DNA from: Salinicoccus halodurans
GTDB lineage: Bacteria; Bacillota; Bacilli; Staphylococcales; Salinicoccaceae
Reading direction: 5' to 3'
NCBI RefSeq assembly: GCF_900114445.1
Contig: NZ_FOTB01000004.1
Span: 18,272-82,271, forward strand
Length of the DNA: 64,000 bases
In this document: positions 8,712 through 17,678 of the stretch, one piece after another
Layout of the letters: each line of letters opens with the position of its first letter
Numbering within the stretch: position 1 is the stretch's first letter
Notes under the pieces: generated by a model
What the model saw: the letters and a program-made list of their open reading frames with translations, nothing else
Told to the model about the DNA's origin: nothing
Database searches by the model: none
Made by a program: the position numbers and the translations under genes

Positions 8712-11414
8712 ATGAAGTACAAAAACCGTTTAATTGTCCCTACAGTTGTCACTCTTTCATTACTTGGACTTTCTGATGTTACAAGTGCAGATGAGAAGAA
8801 CAACGATTCCCCCTCTTTTGAGACTGCCACCGAAGAAAGCATCTCCACTTCTGAATCATCAACCGATGCTAATGATGTGAATGAAAATGCCCAGGTTACT
8901 ACATCTAATGAATTTGAAGGTACAAAAAATCAGATATCACAACCAGTAAATGAAAAATCTGATGATCAAATACATAATTCCGATGAGCAATATAAGACTA
9001 ATGATATTTCTAGTAATCTCAGTGAAAGTAAAAAGATATCTGTTTCAGAATCAGAAGACGAATCGCAAGCTTCCAATGTTTCCTCTTCGGAAAATAGCCA
9101 TGACAGATCTGAACAGGAGGGAGAAGTCAAAACTTCTGCAGCTGAAATTACAGATGAAACAAAAAAAAGCACAGAACCTAATGTAAATGATGTTTCTGAC
9201 GATGGCAGTGAAAGTAAAAACACACCCGCTTCAGAATCAGCTGCTGAATCACAGGCTCCCAAAGTTCGGCCATCAGAAAGTAACAATGATAGACCTGAAG
9301 AAACACAGGTGGATAATAGCGATGAAAAAAATGCTTTAGAACAAAAAGAAAATTCGGAAGACCAACTTGAAAATCTGGAATCCGAGAATACTGAAATAAG
9401 TAATCATAAAGAAAATATACCTTCACACAATATTGAAAGTACACAAGAAAAGCAACTTCCTGATGGAGAAAAAGACATTCAGGTTAATGATGAATCCGCA
9501 ATCGGCAAAGAGAAAAATACATCTGATGTGAATAAATCGGAAAGTGAAAATACTGAAGAGGCCAAAGAACAGGTCGTGGATACATCAACAGAAGCTCAAC
9601 TTGATCCAGATAATATAGAAGAGGAAAAAGAAGAAGTGGTTGAAAGTGAAGCAGAAATTTTTGGTTTAAGAACATTCATCCTCCCTTCTTCAGCTACTCT
9701 TAAGGCTGAAACTTTCAAAAAATCTGTAGATGCTGTACCTCAATATGACGATGCCTATTATGCGGCCAAAGTATCGTCTGGACCAAACTCCGGTAGATAC
9801 AGTCCTGTCACCAGCGATGACAGTGAATCATTGGGATGGCTTGAAAATCGAACACTATTCATTTCTGAGCAGGCTAAATACAACGGTACTACTTTCTACA
9901 AAATCCATTCTGGAATTGATGGTCCGATGCAGGGATGGGTCAAAGAAGAAGATCTGCGTTTGTTTGATATGACAAAACCTAAAAATCATAAGAAGACCTA
10001 TGATATTAAATTAGATAAACATCACTTGCTAACAGATCCGTGGGGAACTGCCAATCAATATGTAAAACGTTTGGATAGATACGGTGATACGCCATTCCAC
10101 GCTGAAAAATATTTAGAGTTGGGCGCTCACACATATTATTATGGAAAAATTGGAAATGATCACGGCTGGTTGGAAGAATCAAGACTAGTCGATACTTCCA
10201 GGACACCATTTTACAGGGATATGAAAGTTGCTGCCCGCGTAAAAAGTGGTGAAAATTCAGGCAGGTACAGCCCCGTTACCAGCAAAAATAGTGTGTCACT
10301 CGGATGGTTGGAAAATAGGACACTATTTATTACTGAGCAGGCGAAATATCAGGGTACCACTTTCTATAAAATTCATTCTGGAATAGATGGACCTATGCAA
10401 GGCTGGGTTAAATCCCAAGATTTAAGACTGTTCGACACTACTAATCCTGTCGCACACAAAAAAGATTATGCGATTTACCAGCCAGGTCACTACTTGCTCA
10501 CTGATCCATGGGGCACTGCCAATCAATATATTAAGCAATTAAGCACGTATGGCAACTCGTTATTTAAAGCTGAAAAATCTATGAAACTTGGTGCGCATAC
10601 CTACTATTACGGGAAAATTGGAAATGATTATGGTTGGTTGGAAGAATCCAGAGTAAAGCCTGCACCTGATAAACCTGTAGCCCCTTCTCCTTCTGTTAAA
10701 ACAGTCAGATATAATCAGTCATTTAATCAGGTGCTCAACACTCAGATGAATCTTTCATCCAAACCGCAGGCATGGGCAAACGGTGGTGGCTGGAGAAATG
10801 CAACACGTAGCGAAGTTGCCCGCTTCCTGGATACTTCTAATCAGACTTCAGAAACTTGGATGTATACTTTCCTTGATTTGGATCGTTCTCAAAATATAGC
10901 CAGCTCAACACTCAATAACAGACTACTGAGTGGTAAGGGTACATTGAGCAACCAGGGAAGTGCATTTTTAAATGCAGCCAATACACAAGGTATCAATGAA
11001 GTTTATCTCATTTCACATGCTATACATGAAACAGGCAATGGTACAAGCACACTGGCACAGGGTGTAAGACTGGATTCCAACGGAAATATTTCTTCCAATG
11101 GTAAAAAGTACTACAACATGTACGGCATTGGAGCATATGACTACAATCCTGTTCTTGCCGGTGCACGCTATGCACAGCAGATGGGCTGGGATACACCTGC
11201 CAAAGCTATCGTAGGCGGTGCACGCTTCATTTCTCAAAGTTATTTCAACAGAGGGCAGACGACACTCTATTCCATGAGATGGAACCCACTTAATCCTGGG
11301 ACTTATCAATACGCGACTGATGTCAACTGGGCATACGCAACTGCCAGAAACCTTCAAAACTACTATAATCAACTCGATATTAAAGGCAGATATTATACGA
11401 AACATATTTTCTAA
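8712..11414 (+). CDS. Secreted GW-module beta-N-acetylglucosaminidase (autolysin)
   Basis: 900 residues. A signal peptide covers about 1-26 (cleavage after VTSA). Residues ~27-320 are a Ser/Glu/Asn-rich, acidic, low-complexity linker with internal repeats. Residues ~335-655 hold GW/SH3b cell-wall-binding modules in a tandem duplication: two blocks each contain GRYSPVTS, SLGWLENRTLFI, GPMQGWVK and LLTDPWGTANQY. Residues ~680-900 are a glucosaminidase (GH73-like) domain like that of staphylococcal Atl; HAIHETGNG supplies the probable catalytic Glu773. The enzyme would cut GlcNAc-MurNAc linkages in peptidoglycan, held at the surface by GW modules binding teichoic acids. This fits its place beside a teichoic-type exporter. 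It has its own promoter and terminator. Confidence 0.9.
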   Translation: MKYKNRLIVPTVVTLSLLGLSDVTSADEKNNDSPSFETATEESISTSESSTDANDVNENAQVTTSNEFEGTKNQISQPVNEKSDDQIHNSDEQYKTNDISSNLSESKKISVSESEDESQASNVSSSENSHDRSEQEGEVKTSAAEITDETKKSTEPNVNDVSDDGSESKNTPASESAAESQAPKVRPSESNNDRPEETQVDNSDEKNALEQKENSEDQLENLESENTEISNHKENIPSHNIESTQEKQLPDGEKDIQVNDESAIGKEKNTSDVNKSESENTEEAKEQVVDTSTEAQLDPDNIEEEKEEVVESEAEIFGLRTFILPSSATLKAETFKKSVDAVPQYDDAYYAAKVSSGPNSGRYSPVTSDDSESLGWLENRTLFISEQAKYNGTTFYKIHSGIDGPMQGWVKEEDLRLFDMTKPKNHKKTYDIKLDKHHLLTDPWGTANQYVKRLDRYGDTPFHAEKYLELGAHTYYYGKIGNDHGWLEESRLVDTSRTPFYRDMKVAARVKSGENSGRYSPVTSKNSVSLGWLENRTLFITEQAKYQGTTFYKIHSGIDGPMQGWVKSQDLRLFDTTNPVAHKKDYAIYQPGHYLLTDPWGTANQYIKQLSTYGNSLFKAEKSMKLGAHTYYYGKIGNDYGWLEESRVKPAPDKPVAPSPSVKTVRYNQSFNQVLNTQMNLSSKPQAWANGGGWRNATRSEVARFLDTSNQTSETWMYTFLDLDRSQNIASSTLNNRLLSGKGTLSNQGSAFLNAANTQGINEVYLISHAIHETGNGTSTLAQGVRLDSNGNISSNGKKYYNMYGIGAYDYNPVLAGARYAQQMGWDTPAKAIVGGARFISQSYFNRGQTTLYSMRWNPLNPGTYQYATDVNWAYATARNLQNYYNQLDIKGRYYTKHIF

Positions 11415-11420
11415 ACATGA

Positions 11421-11460
11421 AGACCTCCGGCAAATTCACCGGAGGTCTTTATTATTATTT
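11421..11460 (+). terminator. Terminator of the glucosaminidase gene
   Basis: Perfect 10-bp stem AGACCTCCGG / CCGGAGGTCT (11421-11430 with 11439-11448) followed by a T-rich tract. It lies between two convergent genes and may act in both directions. Confidence 0.8.
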
Positions 11461-12621
11461 TATTTTTTTGTAAACCCGCTTCAAAACATCTTTCTCATTA
11501 TCCCAATTATACTTCTGTTTTGCCTGCTTTGTATTTTCACTGAACTGCCTTCGCAGTTCGTCATCATCCACCAGTTTCTGGATGGCTTCTTTCAGCTGCT
11601 TCGTGCTTTCCGGTTCAACTGTCAGTCCGACTTGCTCGTTTTCAATGACCGCTTCTATCTCCGGCAGTCTGGAGCCGATGACAGGCACATGTGCCATGAT
11701 GTACTCGAACAGCTTGTTGCTGGAGGCTGAATAGTGGTTGAAGTTTGTGTTCTCCAGGAACTGGATGCCGATGTCGGCTGCCTTCGTGTAGCGCCTCAAT
11801 TCCTTATACGGCACTCTCTGGATGAAGTCGACTTTATGTTCCAGTCCGAGCTCCTTGTGATGATCGATGAGGTTGAGTCTTTCTTTGCCGTCGCCGATCA
11901 TGATGAGTCTTGCGCCTTCAACTTCTTTGAATGCATCGAGCAGTTTGAACAGTCCCCTGCCTTCCTGCATGCCGCCCTGATAGAGTACGACTTTCTCTGA
12001 CTCCGGTATATTGAATTCCTGTCTGATCGGATAGGCTTCGACCTCGTCAATCTCATAGAACTCCGAATAGTTGTGCACAGGTGTCGGGCGATCCTTGTAC
12101 AGTCTTCTATGATAATCGGCTCTTGTGTCGTTCTCCACAATGACATGGTCGACGAATTTCAACAAAAACTTCTCTATCCTGTACACTTTTTTGAAGCTGT
12201 AATGTGTCCGGCTAGTCTGCACTTCATGGGAATCGTAGATCAGCGGCTTTCGGTTCCGTCTGAGTTTGGCACTCGCAATCCCCTGCAGCAGTGTGTTCAG
12301 ATCATGTGAGTGGTACACATCCGCATTCTGTTTTCTGCCGAGTGCCATCATCTTGAGCATCTCGAGCATATTGGGGATGTGTTTGTTCAGGACACCGGAT
12401 TTTATTCTACTAGTTATGAACTTAGGCAGTTCGAGTTTCAGGGGGCGGTTGACGATTACGCCCGGCGCCACTGTTTCGGCTGACGGCAGATACAGCTCGT
12501 CCATCTCCTTTTTGGCGATGACTGTGACCGTGTATCCCATTTCTGTGAGTGCGGTCGCTTCCCTGAGCACGCGCGCATCGTTTACAAAGTTGTTCCAGAC
12601 GAACATCGTTACCTGCTTCAT
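11455..12621 (-). CDS. Glycosyltransferase family 4
   Basis: 388 residues, GT-B fold. The N-terminus MKQVTMFVWNNFVNDARVLR is the pattern of GT4 enzymes of exopolysaccharide and teichoic acid clusters; later motifs are YDSHEVQTSR, VVLYQGGMQEGRGL, FIQRVPYKELRRYTKAADIG and KLFEYIMAHVPVIGS at the E-x7-E donor site. No membrane segments. It is monocistronic, convergent with the glucosaminidase gene and divergent from the LCP gene. By eye its GC content is that of the rest of the window and not of the AT-rich left end, so the composition boundary falls just before it. The product sugar is unknown. Confidence 0.8.
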   Translation of the reverse strand: MKQVTMFVWNNFVNDARVLREATALTEMGYTVTVIAKKEMDELYLPSAETVAPGVIVNRPLKLELPKFITSRIKSGVLNKHIPNMLEMLKMMALGRKQNADVYHSHDLNTLLQGIASAKLRRNRKPLIYDSHEVQTSRTHYSFKKVYRIEKFLLKFVDHVIVENDTRADYHRRLYKDRPTPVHNYSEFYEIDEVEAYPIRQEFNIPESEKVVLYQGGMQEGRGLFKLLDAFKEVEGARLIMIGDGKERLNLIDHHKELGLEHKVDFIQRVPYKELRRYTKAADIGIQFLENTNFNHYSASSNKLFEYIMAHVPVIGSRLPEIEAVIENEQVGLTVEPESTKQLKEAIQKLVDDDELRRQFSENTKQAKQKYNWDNEKDVLKRVYKKIK

Positions 12622-12751
12622 ACTGCACCTCTATCGTTTTTCATAAAAAATTCATCATGCTGTAAACATACAATTCCTTGTGATTGATCCCGTTTTTCGA
12701 TATCATGGATGACAGTTTTCAAAAATAAATGTAATCGTCATCCATATGTAT

Positions 12752-12780
12752 TTCATTTTACCGTTACATCATATTATAAT
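12752..12780 (+). promoter_or_regulatory. Promoter of the LCP operon
   Basis: TTCATT (12752-12757) and TATAAT (12775-12780) with a 17-bp spacer, 58 nt before the LCP start codon. Confidence 0.55.
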
Positions 12781-12837
12781 GAAAGTTATGTATAAAGTCA
12801 TTACATCTAAATTCCAATTAAAGTAGGTTACTAATTT

Positions 12838-14235
12838 ATGAAAAAATTTTTATACGGCGCAATCATCGTCCTGGTCATTGCCCTGGTTGTCATCGGTGCT
12901 TATCTGTTCAACCTGTTCAATGCTTTCCAAAGTGGCGTAAACAGCTCTTTCGAGGGGACTGACCGGGAAGGGTCCGAACTCCGCGAGGGGGACATAGATC
13001 CGTCCATGGACAGCTTCACCGTGCTCATACTCGGGGTGGACGAGAATGAAGCCCGCAAAGAGAAGAACAACATGGACACTGATGATTTCCGTACCGACAC
13101 CATGATGCTCGCGACTTTCGACAAGGACGCGGACGAAGTGAAGCTGACGGGCATCCCGAGGGATACGCTGACTTATTTCCCTGAACAGAACTACTTCGAC
13201 AAGATTACGCATGCGCACCGTGAGGGCGGACCTGACGGCTCCATGAAAGCTGTGGAGTCACTGCTCAACGTGCCTGTCGATTTCTACGTGCGTGTGAACA
13301 TGTCTGCTGTTGTCGATGTGGTTGACGCAATCGGCGGTGTTGAGTTCGATGTTCCTTTCGATATGAACGAACCGAATTCGAACGATGACGGCCGTACTAA
13401 ATTGGAAGAAGGCAAGCAGACGCTGAACGGTGAGGAAGCACTTGCTGTAGTCAGGAGTCGCCGCGTGGATACCGACCTCGGACGCGGACAGCGCCAGCTG
13501 GAGATGGTGGAAGCCATTCTCGGCAAAGCCAAATCGACCGGTGCACTGACAAAACTGGATGATCTGATCAAAGTTGTTGCGGATAATACGAAGCACAACA
13601 TGAAAGCCAAGACGATCAGAAGTCTTGCGGCGTACTATTCATTCAACGACATCGAGTTCAATTCAACACAGGTTCGCGGCAGTGATTACTGGAACCCGGG
13701 CAACGGCGCCTACTTCTACTGGGCGAACGAGGAACACCTCTATACGATTTCCAAGACACTGAGGGAAACGCTCGGTCTTGAGGAACCGGAACCTTATGAT
13801 CTGATCAATGTCAGACTGGCGGACTACATTACACCTTACCAGTATGTGGACGACTACTATCTGGAGGAGTTTGAACCGGAAGTACCGCCTTACTTCATGC
13901 AGGAGGGTTACGAGCCGCAGTTCGGTGATGGTTTCGAGATCCCTGATTCCAACCCTGAGGAGAGCATCGAAGGCGAAGGTGACATTGAGAGCAACCCTGA
14001 AGCAATGCCTGAAGGAGAATCGGATGAGGAATCAACAGAGGAACAGTCTTCTGAAGAACCGACTCAGGAAGAATCCGTTCAGGAGGAATCTTCCGAAGCA
14101 CCCTACAATGATGGATCCGGTCAGAACTATGACGACGGCACAGGCGGCCAATATGATGAACAACCGGCACAGGAAGAGTATAATGGTGGCACAGGCGGAT
14201 TCGAAGGCAATACCCGTTCTTATAACGGAGTTTAG
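12838..14235 (+). CDS. LytR-CpsA-Psr (LCP) family wall glycopolymer transferase
   Basis: 465 residues. A single N-terminal membrane segment (about 5-28) anchors an extracellular LCP domain (about 58-215) with the conserved FRTDTMML, GIPRDT and VRSRRVDTDLGRGQRQ arginines and aspartates that bind the polyprenyl-pyrophosphate donor. LCP enzymes attach teichoic acids or capsule to peptidoglycan MurNAc. After a second region to about residue 340 there is a long acidic Glu/Gln/Gly-rich tail (about 360-465), which is unusual. First gene of a three-gene operon with the DUF2538 and GNAT genes, 11 nt before the former. It could be the ligase for polymers exported by one of the two TagGH pairs in the neighbourhood. 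Confidence 0.9.
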   Translation: MKKFLYGAIIVLVIALVVIGAYLFNLFNAFQSGVNSSFEGTDREGSELREGDIDPSMDSFTVLILGVDENEARKEKNNMDTDDFRTDTMMLATFDKDADEVKLTGIPRDTLTYFPEQNYFDKITHAHREGGPDGSMKAVESLLNVPVDFYVRVNMSAVVDVVDAIGGVEFDVPFDMNEPNSNDDGRTKLEEGKQTLNGEEALAVVRSRRVDTDLGRGQRQLEMVEAILGKAKSTGALTKLDDLIKVVADNTKHNMKAKTIRSLAAYYSFNDIEFNSTQVRGSDYWNPGNGAYFYWANEEHLYTISKTLRETLGLEEPEPYDLINVRLADYITPYQYVDDYYLEEFEPEVPPYFMQEGYEPQFGDGFEIPDSNPEESIEGEGDIESNPEAMPEGESDEESTEEQSSEEPTQEESVQEESSEAPYNDGSGQNYDDGTGGQYDEQPAQEEYNGGTGGFEGNTRSYNGV

Positions 14236-14246
14236 GAGCTGATTTA

Positions 14247-14711
14247 ATGAGGAAGACTTATGACAAGGAAACGAACATCAACGAAATGTTCGACTACCTT
14301 GAAGATCAGATCAAGAATAGCGGCCGGCCAAAAATCGAAGATGAATATTTCTATTTCAATCATGAGCATAAAGAGATGTATCTCTCCATCAAGGGGTACT
14401 TCAGCGAATCACTGAGCAATCCTGAAGTGGATGGCGCATGCTACATTCTGGCGATTCCTGAAATATACAGGTACGTGGACATATTCGAGCTGACTTTCCC
14501 CATGGATTGGGTGAAGGAGGACGGTAAGCTGTCCGAGCCGTTCAAGAAGCTGACACCGCACATGCAGTACCTTGCACTGGCAGCAGCCGAAGCGAGCAAC
14601 ATCCGCTTCAATACCCAGCCTTCCCTGTCTCTCGGTCTCAACTACTGGAACCTCGAGCAGCTGAAGGTATTCTGGCAGTTCACGGCAATCCGCCGTAAAA
14701 ATGCGATGTAG
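14247..14711 (+). CDS. DUF2538-family protein
   Basis: 154 residues, soluble, acidic; no signal peptide. From memory it matches the DUF2538 family of staphylococci (for example the segments DYLEDQIKNSGRPKIEDEYFYFNHEHKEM and GLNYWNLEQLKVFWQF are of that type), for which no biochemical role is established. It sits between the LCP and GNAT genes, 11 nt and 10 nt away, an arrangement I believe also occurs in staphylococci. A GAGCTG weak ribosome site precedes the ATG. I cannot assign a function. Confidence 0.65.
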   Translation: MRKTYDKETNINEMFDYLEDQIKNSGRPKIEDEYFYFNHEHKEMYLSIKGYFSESLSNPEVDGACYILAIPEIYRYVDIFELTFPMDWVKEDGKLSEPFKKLTPHMQYLALAAAEASNIRFNTQPSLSLGLNYWNLEQLKVFWQFTAIRRKNAM

Positions 14712-14721
14712 AGGTGAAATC

Positions 14722-15144
14722 ATGGAAATTGTAGTTGCAGAGACAAAAGAACTTTATGAACAGTGTCTGGATATCCGTAAGCGCGTATTCGTAGAAGAAC
14801 AGAACGTCCCCCTCGACCGCGAAATCGATGAGCATGAGGACTTTGCGACACATATCCTTCTGAGGGACGACACACCGCTCGGCACTGTCAGATACAGGCC
14901 GTTATCCAAAGAGACGGTCAAAGTGGAACGCATGGCAGTGATGCCGGAGGCGAGAGGACTGAAGCTCGGCAGGAAACTGATGGATTTCGTCCATGAACAT
15001 GCAAAACACTATGGCTATGAAAAAGCCAGATTGGGTGCCCAGACGCACGCAGCAAGCTTTTATGAAAAACTGGGGTACAAGATCGTATCGGATGAGTTTG
15101 AAGATGCAGGCATCCCCCACGTCTATATGGAACGGGAAATATAA
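14722..15144 (+). CDS. GNAT family N-acetyltransferase
   Basis: About 140 residues. The acetyl-CoA binding motif A is visible as VERMAVMPEARGLKLGRKLM, followed by ALYGYEKARLGAQ-like sequence and AASFYEKLGYKIVSDEFEDAGIPHVYME, the ElaA/YjcF-type C-terminus. I place the start at 14722 (MEIVVAETKE), because GAGGTG at 14711-14716 is correctly spaced for it; an earlier in-frame ATG at 14701 overlaps the previous gene and has no ribosome site. YjcF-type GNATs act on small molecules or protein amines; the substrate is unknown. Last gene of the LCP operon, followed by a strong terminator. Confidence 0.8.
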   Translation: MEIVVAETKELYEQCLDIRKRVFVEEQNVPLDREIDEHEDFATHILLRDDTPLGTVRYRPLSKETVKVERMAVMPEARGLKLGRKLMDFVHEHAKHYGYEKARLGAQTHAASFYEKLGYKIVSDEFEDAGIPHVYMEREI

Positions 15145-15155
15145 TATAAACAGAA

Positions 15156-15197
15156 ACAGGAGAATCCAATTAAGAAACTGGATTCTCCTGTTTTTTT
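15156..15197 (+). terminator. Terminator of the LCP-DUF2538-GNAT operon
   Basis: 13-bp stem ACAGGAGAATCCA / TGGATTCTCCTGT with a seven-T tract on the plus strand. The stop codon of the convergent glycosyltransferase gene (15170) is in the loop, so it may also end that operon. Confidence 0.85.
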
Positions 15198-17338
15198 GTG
15201 ATGAGATGCAGGTTTTCCCGGATTTTATCAAGATCATTCAATGCGTTGGAAATGATCCTGTCCGGCTCTTCTCTGCTTATTTCTTCGAGTGTGCTGCCCT
15301 CTTCATACTGGATCCATATGTTTGTCCCGGAGCCGGTGTAATCGCTGAACTTCGACGGCAGGTAAGGATTACGTCTCTTATATTCGCTTGTGCGGGCATC
15401 GCTCAGCATGAGGTAGTCGAATGATTTTGAGGCACTCAGGAATTCGAAATATCTGAGGTAAGGGTTCACTTCCACGACATCTTTCAGGCCGTTCGAATAG
15501 ATCTGGCTTTTCACCTGCCGGGTGCTGTTCGTGAATACATGAATCTTTACATCAAGTCCGTCCGCTTTGATGATGCCCGCGATGTTCATGATTTCTTCGG
15601 CGTTCCTCGTTTCGTAAAAGTTTCCGAAATAGCCGATGTTGATCTTATCCTTATCCAGCTCCACATAGTTCTTCTGGAAGCTGTAGTATGCCGCATCCAG
15701 AGTCGGATGTTTGGCAATGGCTGATTTTCTTCTCACCATTTCTTTGAAATCCTCATCGAAGCGTTCAATCATCGCTTCCAGCTGCCGTTCATTTGTGAAG
15801 ACCAGTTCTTCGGCGAATAGGAACGGAATGACTTCTGTCATATTGAACAGATTTTCATCCAGATATTTCTGGTAGTTGGATGCGGTATGCTTACGTATCT
15901 CCTTGATGTCCTTTTTCGTATAGAAAGGAGACTGGCGGATATTGTTCTTTATATCCCTGTACAGTGGATCAGAGAACTCCGCAATCCATTTGATGTTCCT
16001 GCTCTCCTTGAATATCTCGTAGGCAAGGACGTGGGAAGCCGGCCACAGTGCTCTCGAGTATATTTCATTATATTTGTAGATATCGAGCTTCTCCATCGAC
16101 CGTTCGACGAACAGACCGATGTATTTGCTGTTGGTGAAGGAGGACGTCGTATTGATCTCCCTGCGGTTTGCGATATACGGCTCCGCCAGGCGTTCGAGTG
16201 TCAGATCCATGTTCCTGACGTCGTACATATTGTTGTGGATGACGTCACACGGCACGCCCGCTTCGACGATCCTTTTCGCCATGACGATGCCGCTCGTATC
16301 GGAATACGGCGGAAAACAGTAGCTGATGTAGAGCCGCTTCGCCAGATCCTCGTTCATGCGCGCATACGGGAAGTATTCATCGGTGAAGTGCGCCACTTCG
16401 GAAGCGACCTGGCCATAGTCCTCCATATGCTCTTTCAAGTATCTGTTCATGAAGCCGGCCTGGGCACGCATACGGTCAATGATGAGCGTCCGCACCTCTT
16501 CATCATCCTCCACTTTCAATATGTCCTGCAGTTTTTCAAGCACTTTGACACGGTCCGTGATGCTGAACTCATAATTGGATTTCGTCCGGGAAAGTGAATT
16601 GTCCACCATATGCCTGTAGTAGATTGCTTCATTCGGATTCACTTTGACGATGGGCTTGTGCTCGGAGATGAGCTGCATATAGAGCAGCACATCCTCACCG
16701 TTGTTGAGCGTCTCGTCGAACTTCGTCCTTTTCAGCAGATGTGTCGGGAGGACTTTGCCGCCGTTCAGCGAAAGGTTTTTGACGACGCTGTAATAGCTCT
16801 CGGGATATGTTCCCTGTTTGGACAGCTCCCGGTTGATATGGTTGGAACCGCCGTCGCTCTTCTGACCTCTCACATCATAGAGTCTGTTGAGCAGTATGGT
16901 AAACGGCTCGCATTCCGAGAGTGAATGCTCCAGATAATCCTCCGACAGCGTGTCGTCGGAATCGAGGAAGGCGATATTGGAGTAGGATGCATTCCTTATC
17001 CCTTCGTTTCTCGCCCTGCTCACACCCTGCTCTGTATAGAGCACTCTGTAGTTTTTTTCTTTTTCCAAAGCGGTGAATATCTCTTCGGTCCGGGCGTACT
17101 CGCCGTTGAATATGATGATGACCTCAAACTGGTCTTTGTCCAGGGTCTGCTCTTCCAGTGAGGAAATCAGCCGTTCGATGTACTCCTCACCACGATGGAC
17201 AGGGATGATGACACTGATGCCTTCAGATAGAGGAAATTCATGAATTTCAGGCTGTTTGGACGGTTTCTTCCCCAAAGTGATGTGCTTCTTGATCTCTTCA
17301 ATTTCCTGCAATCTCTTGCGAATTTTAAGTTCAGACAT
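15170..17338 (-). CDS. Two-domain glycosyltransferase: GT2 plus C-terminal GT-B domain
   Basis: 722 residues. Residues ~38-260 are a GT-A family 2 transferase (ISVIIPVHRGEEYIERLI, GVSRARNEGI, AFLDSDDTLS with the DxD site). Residues ~340-720 are a different, GT-B-like domain beginning KRLYISYCFPPYSDTSG and containing EIYSRALWPASHVLA, WIAEFSDPLYRDI, ELVFTNERQL and INIGYFGNFYETRNAEEI. The same C-terminal domain occurs in the 692-residue protein at 18603-20681. The enzyme would add two different groups to a polymer, or extend a polymer processively, like bifunctional teichoic acid or capsule polymerases. It ends the leftward operon that begins with TagG2 at 23639. Substrates are not known. Confidence 0.75.
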   Translation of the reverse strand: MSELKIRKRLQEIEEIKKHITLGKKPSKQPEIHEFPLSEGISVIIPVHRGEEYIERLISSLEEQTLDKDQFEVIIIFNGEYARTEEIFTALEKEKNYRVLYTEQGVSRARNEGIRNASYSNIAFLDSDDTLSEDYLEHSLSECEPFTILLNRLYDVRGQKSDGGSNHINRELSKQGTYPESYYSVVKNLSLNGGKVLPTHLLKRTKFDETLNNGEDVLLYMQLISEHKPIVKVNPNEAIYYRHMVDNSLSRTKSNYEFSITDRVKVLEKLQDILKVEDDEEVRTLIIDRMRAQAGFMNRYLKEHMEDYGQVASEVAHFTDEYFPYARMNEDLAKRLYISYCFPPYSDTSGIVMAKRIVEAGVPCDVIHNNMYDVRNMDLTLERLAEPYIANRREINTTSSFTNSKYIGLFVERSMEKLDIYKYNEIYSRALWPASHVLAYEIFKESRNIKWIAEFSDPLYRDIKNNIRQSPFYTKKDIKEIRKHTASNYQKYLDENLFNMTEVIPFLFAEELVFTNERQLEAMIERFDEDFKEMVRRKSAIAKHPTLDAAYYSFQKNYVELDKDKINIGYFGNFYETRNAEEIMNIAGIIKADGLDVKIHVFTNSTRQVKSQIYSNGLKDVVEVNPYLRYFEFLSASKSFDYLMLSDARTSEYKRRNPYLPSKFSDYTGSGTNIWIQYEEGSTLEEISREEPDRIISNALNDLDKIRENLHLITKKQENPVS

Positions 17339-17345
17339 TTTATCC

Positions 17346-17555
17346 CTACTTCTTCATCATCTTTTTTGCTTTTAAGGCGGCTTTTATCGGGAGGAACTCT
17401 TTATATTTCTGGAGCTCGCGGGAGAGCCGGGCGTTATCATTTTTGAGTGCCGACATTTCCTGGTCAATTATTTTGAACTCGCTGAGTACACGTTCCTCCT
17501 GCTCCAGGCTCTCGAGGGCAATTTTTTTCAACTCTTCATAACTCAACTGGTCCAT
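17346..17555 (-). CDS. Small coiled-coil protein of the glycopolymer operon
   Basis: 69 residues, nearly all helical and charged, with heptad-like spacing (ALESLEQEERVLSEFKIID, ALKNDNARLSRELQKY) and a Lys-rich C-terminus. It lies 7 nt before the 722-residue glycosyltransferase gene on the same strand. No family recognised. Its placement and the coiled coil suggest an adaptor that tethers or oligomerises a transferase; a comparable coiled coil ends the protein at 20682-21305. This role is inference. Confidence 0.6.
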   Translation of the reverse strand: MDQLSYEELKKIALESLEQEERVLSEFKIIDQEMSALKNDNARLSRELQKYKEFLPIKAALKAKKMMKK

Positions 17556-17678
17556 ATTGACTCACTTCCATCCTTTTTTAGGCATACCTGTGCCATATTG
17601 CTACTACAGTATAATATACGAACATTAATATTTAATTAAAATACACCGGCAATTTCAAGAAATTATGCAATATTTTGT

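Noticed and set aside
15887..16597. 236-residue frame opposite the glycosyltransferase gene
   Set aside because: It lies wholly antisense to a gene with clear family motifs and has no ribosome site or recognisable sequence; a product of GC-rich codon use. Several similar antisense frames (18687-19427, 28199-29005, 59765-60721) were dropped for the same reason.
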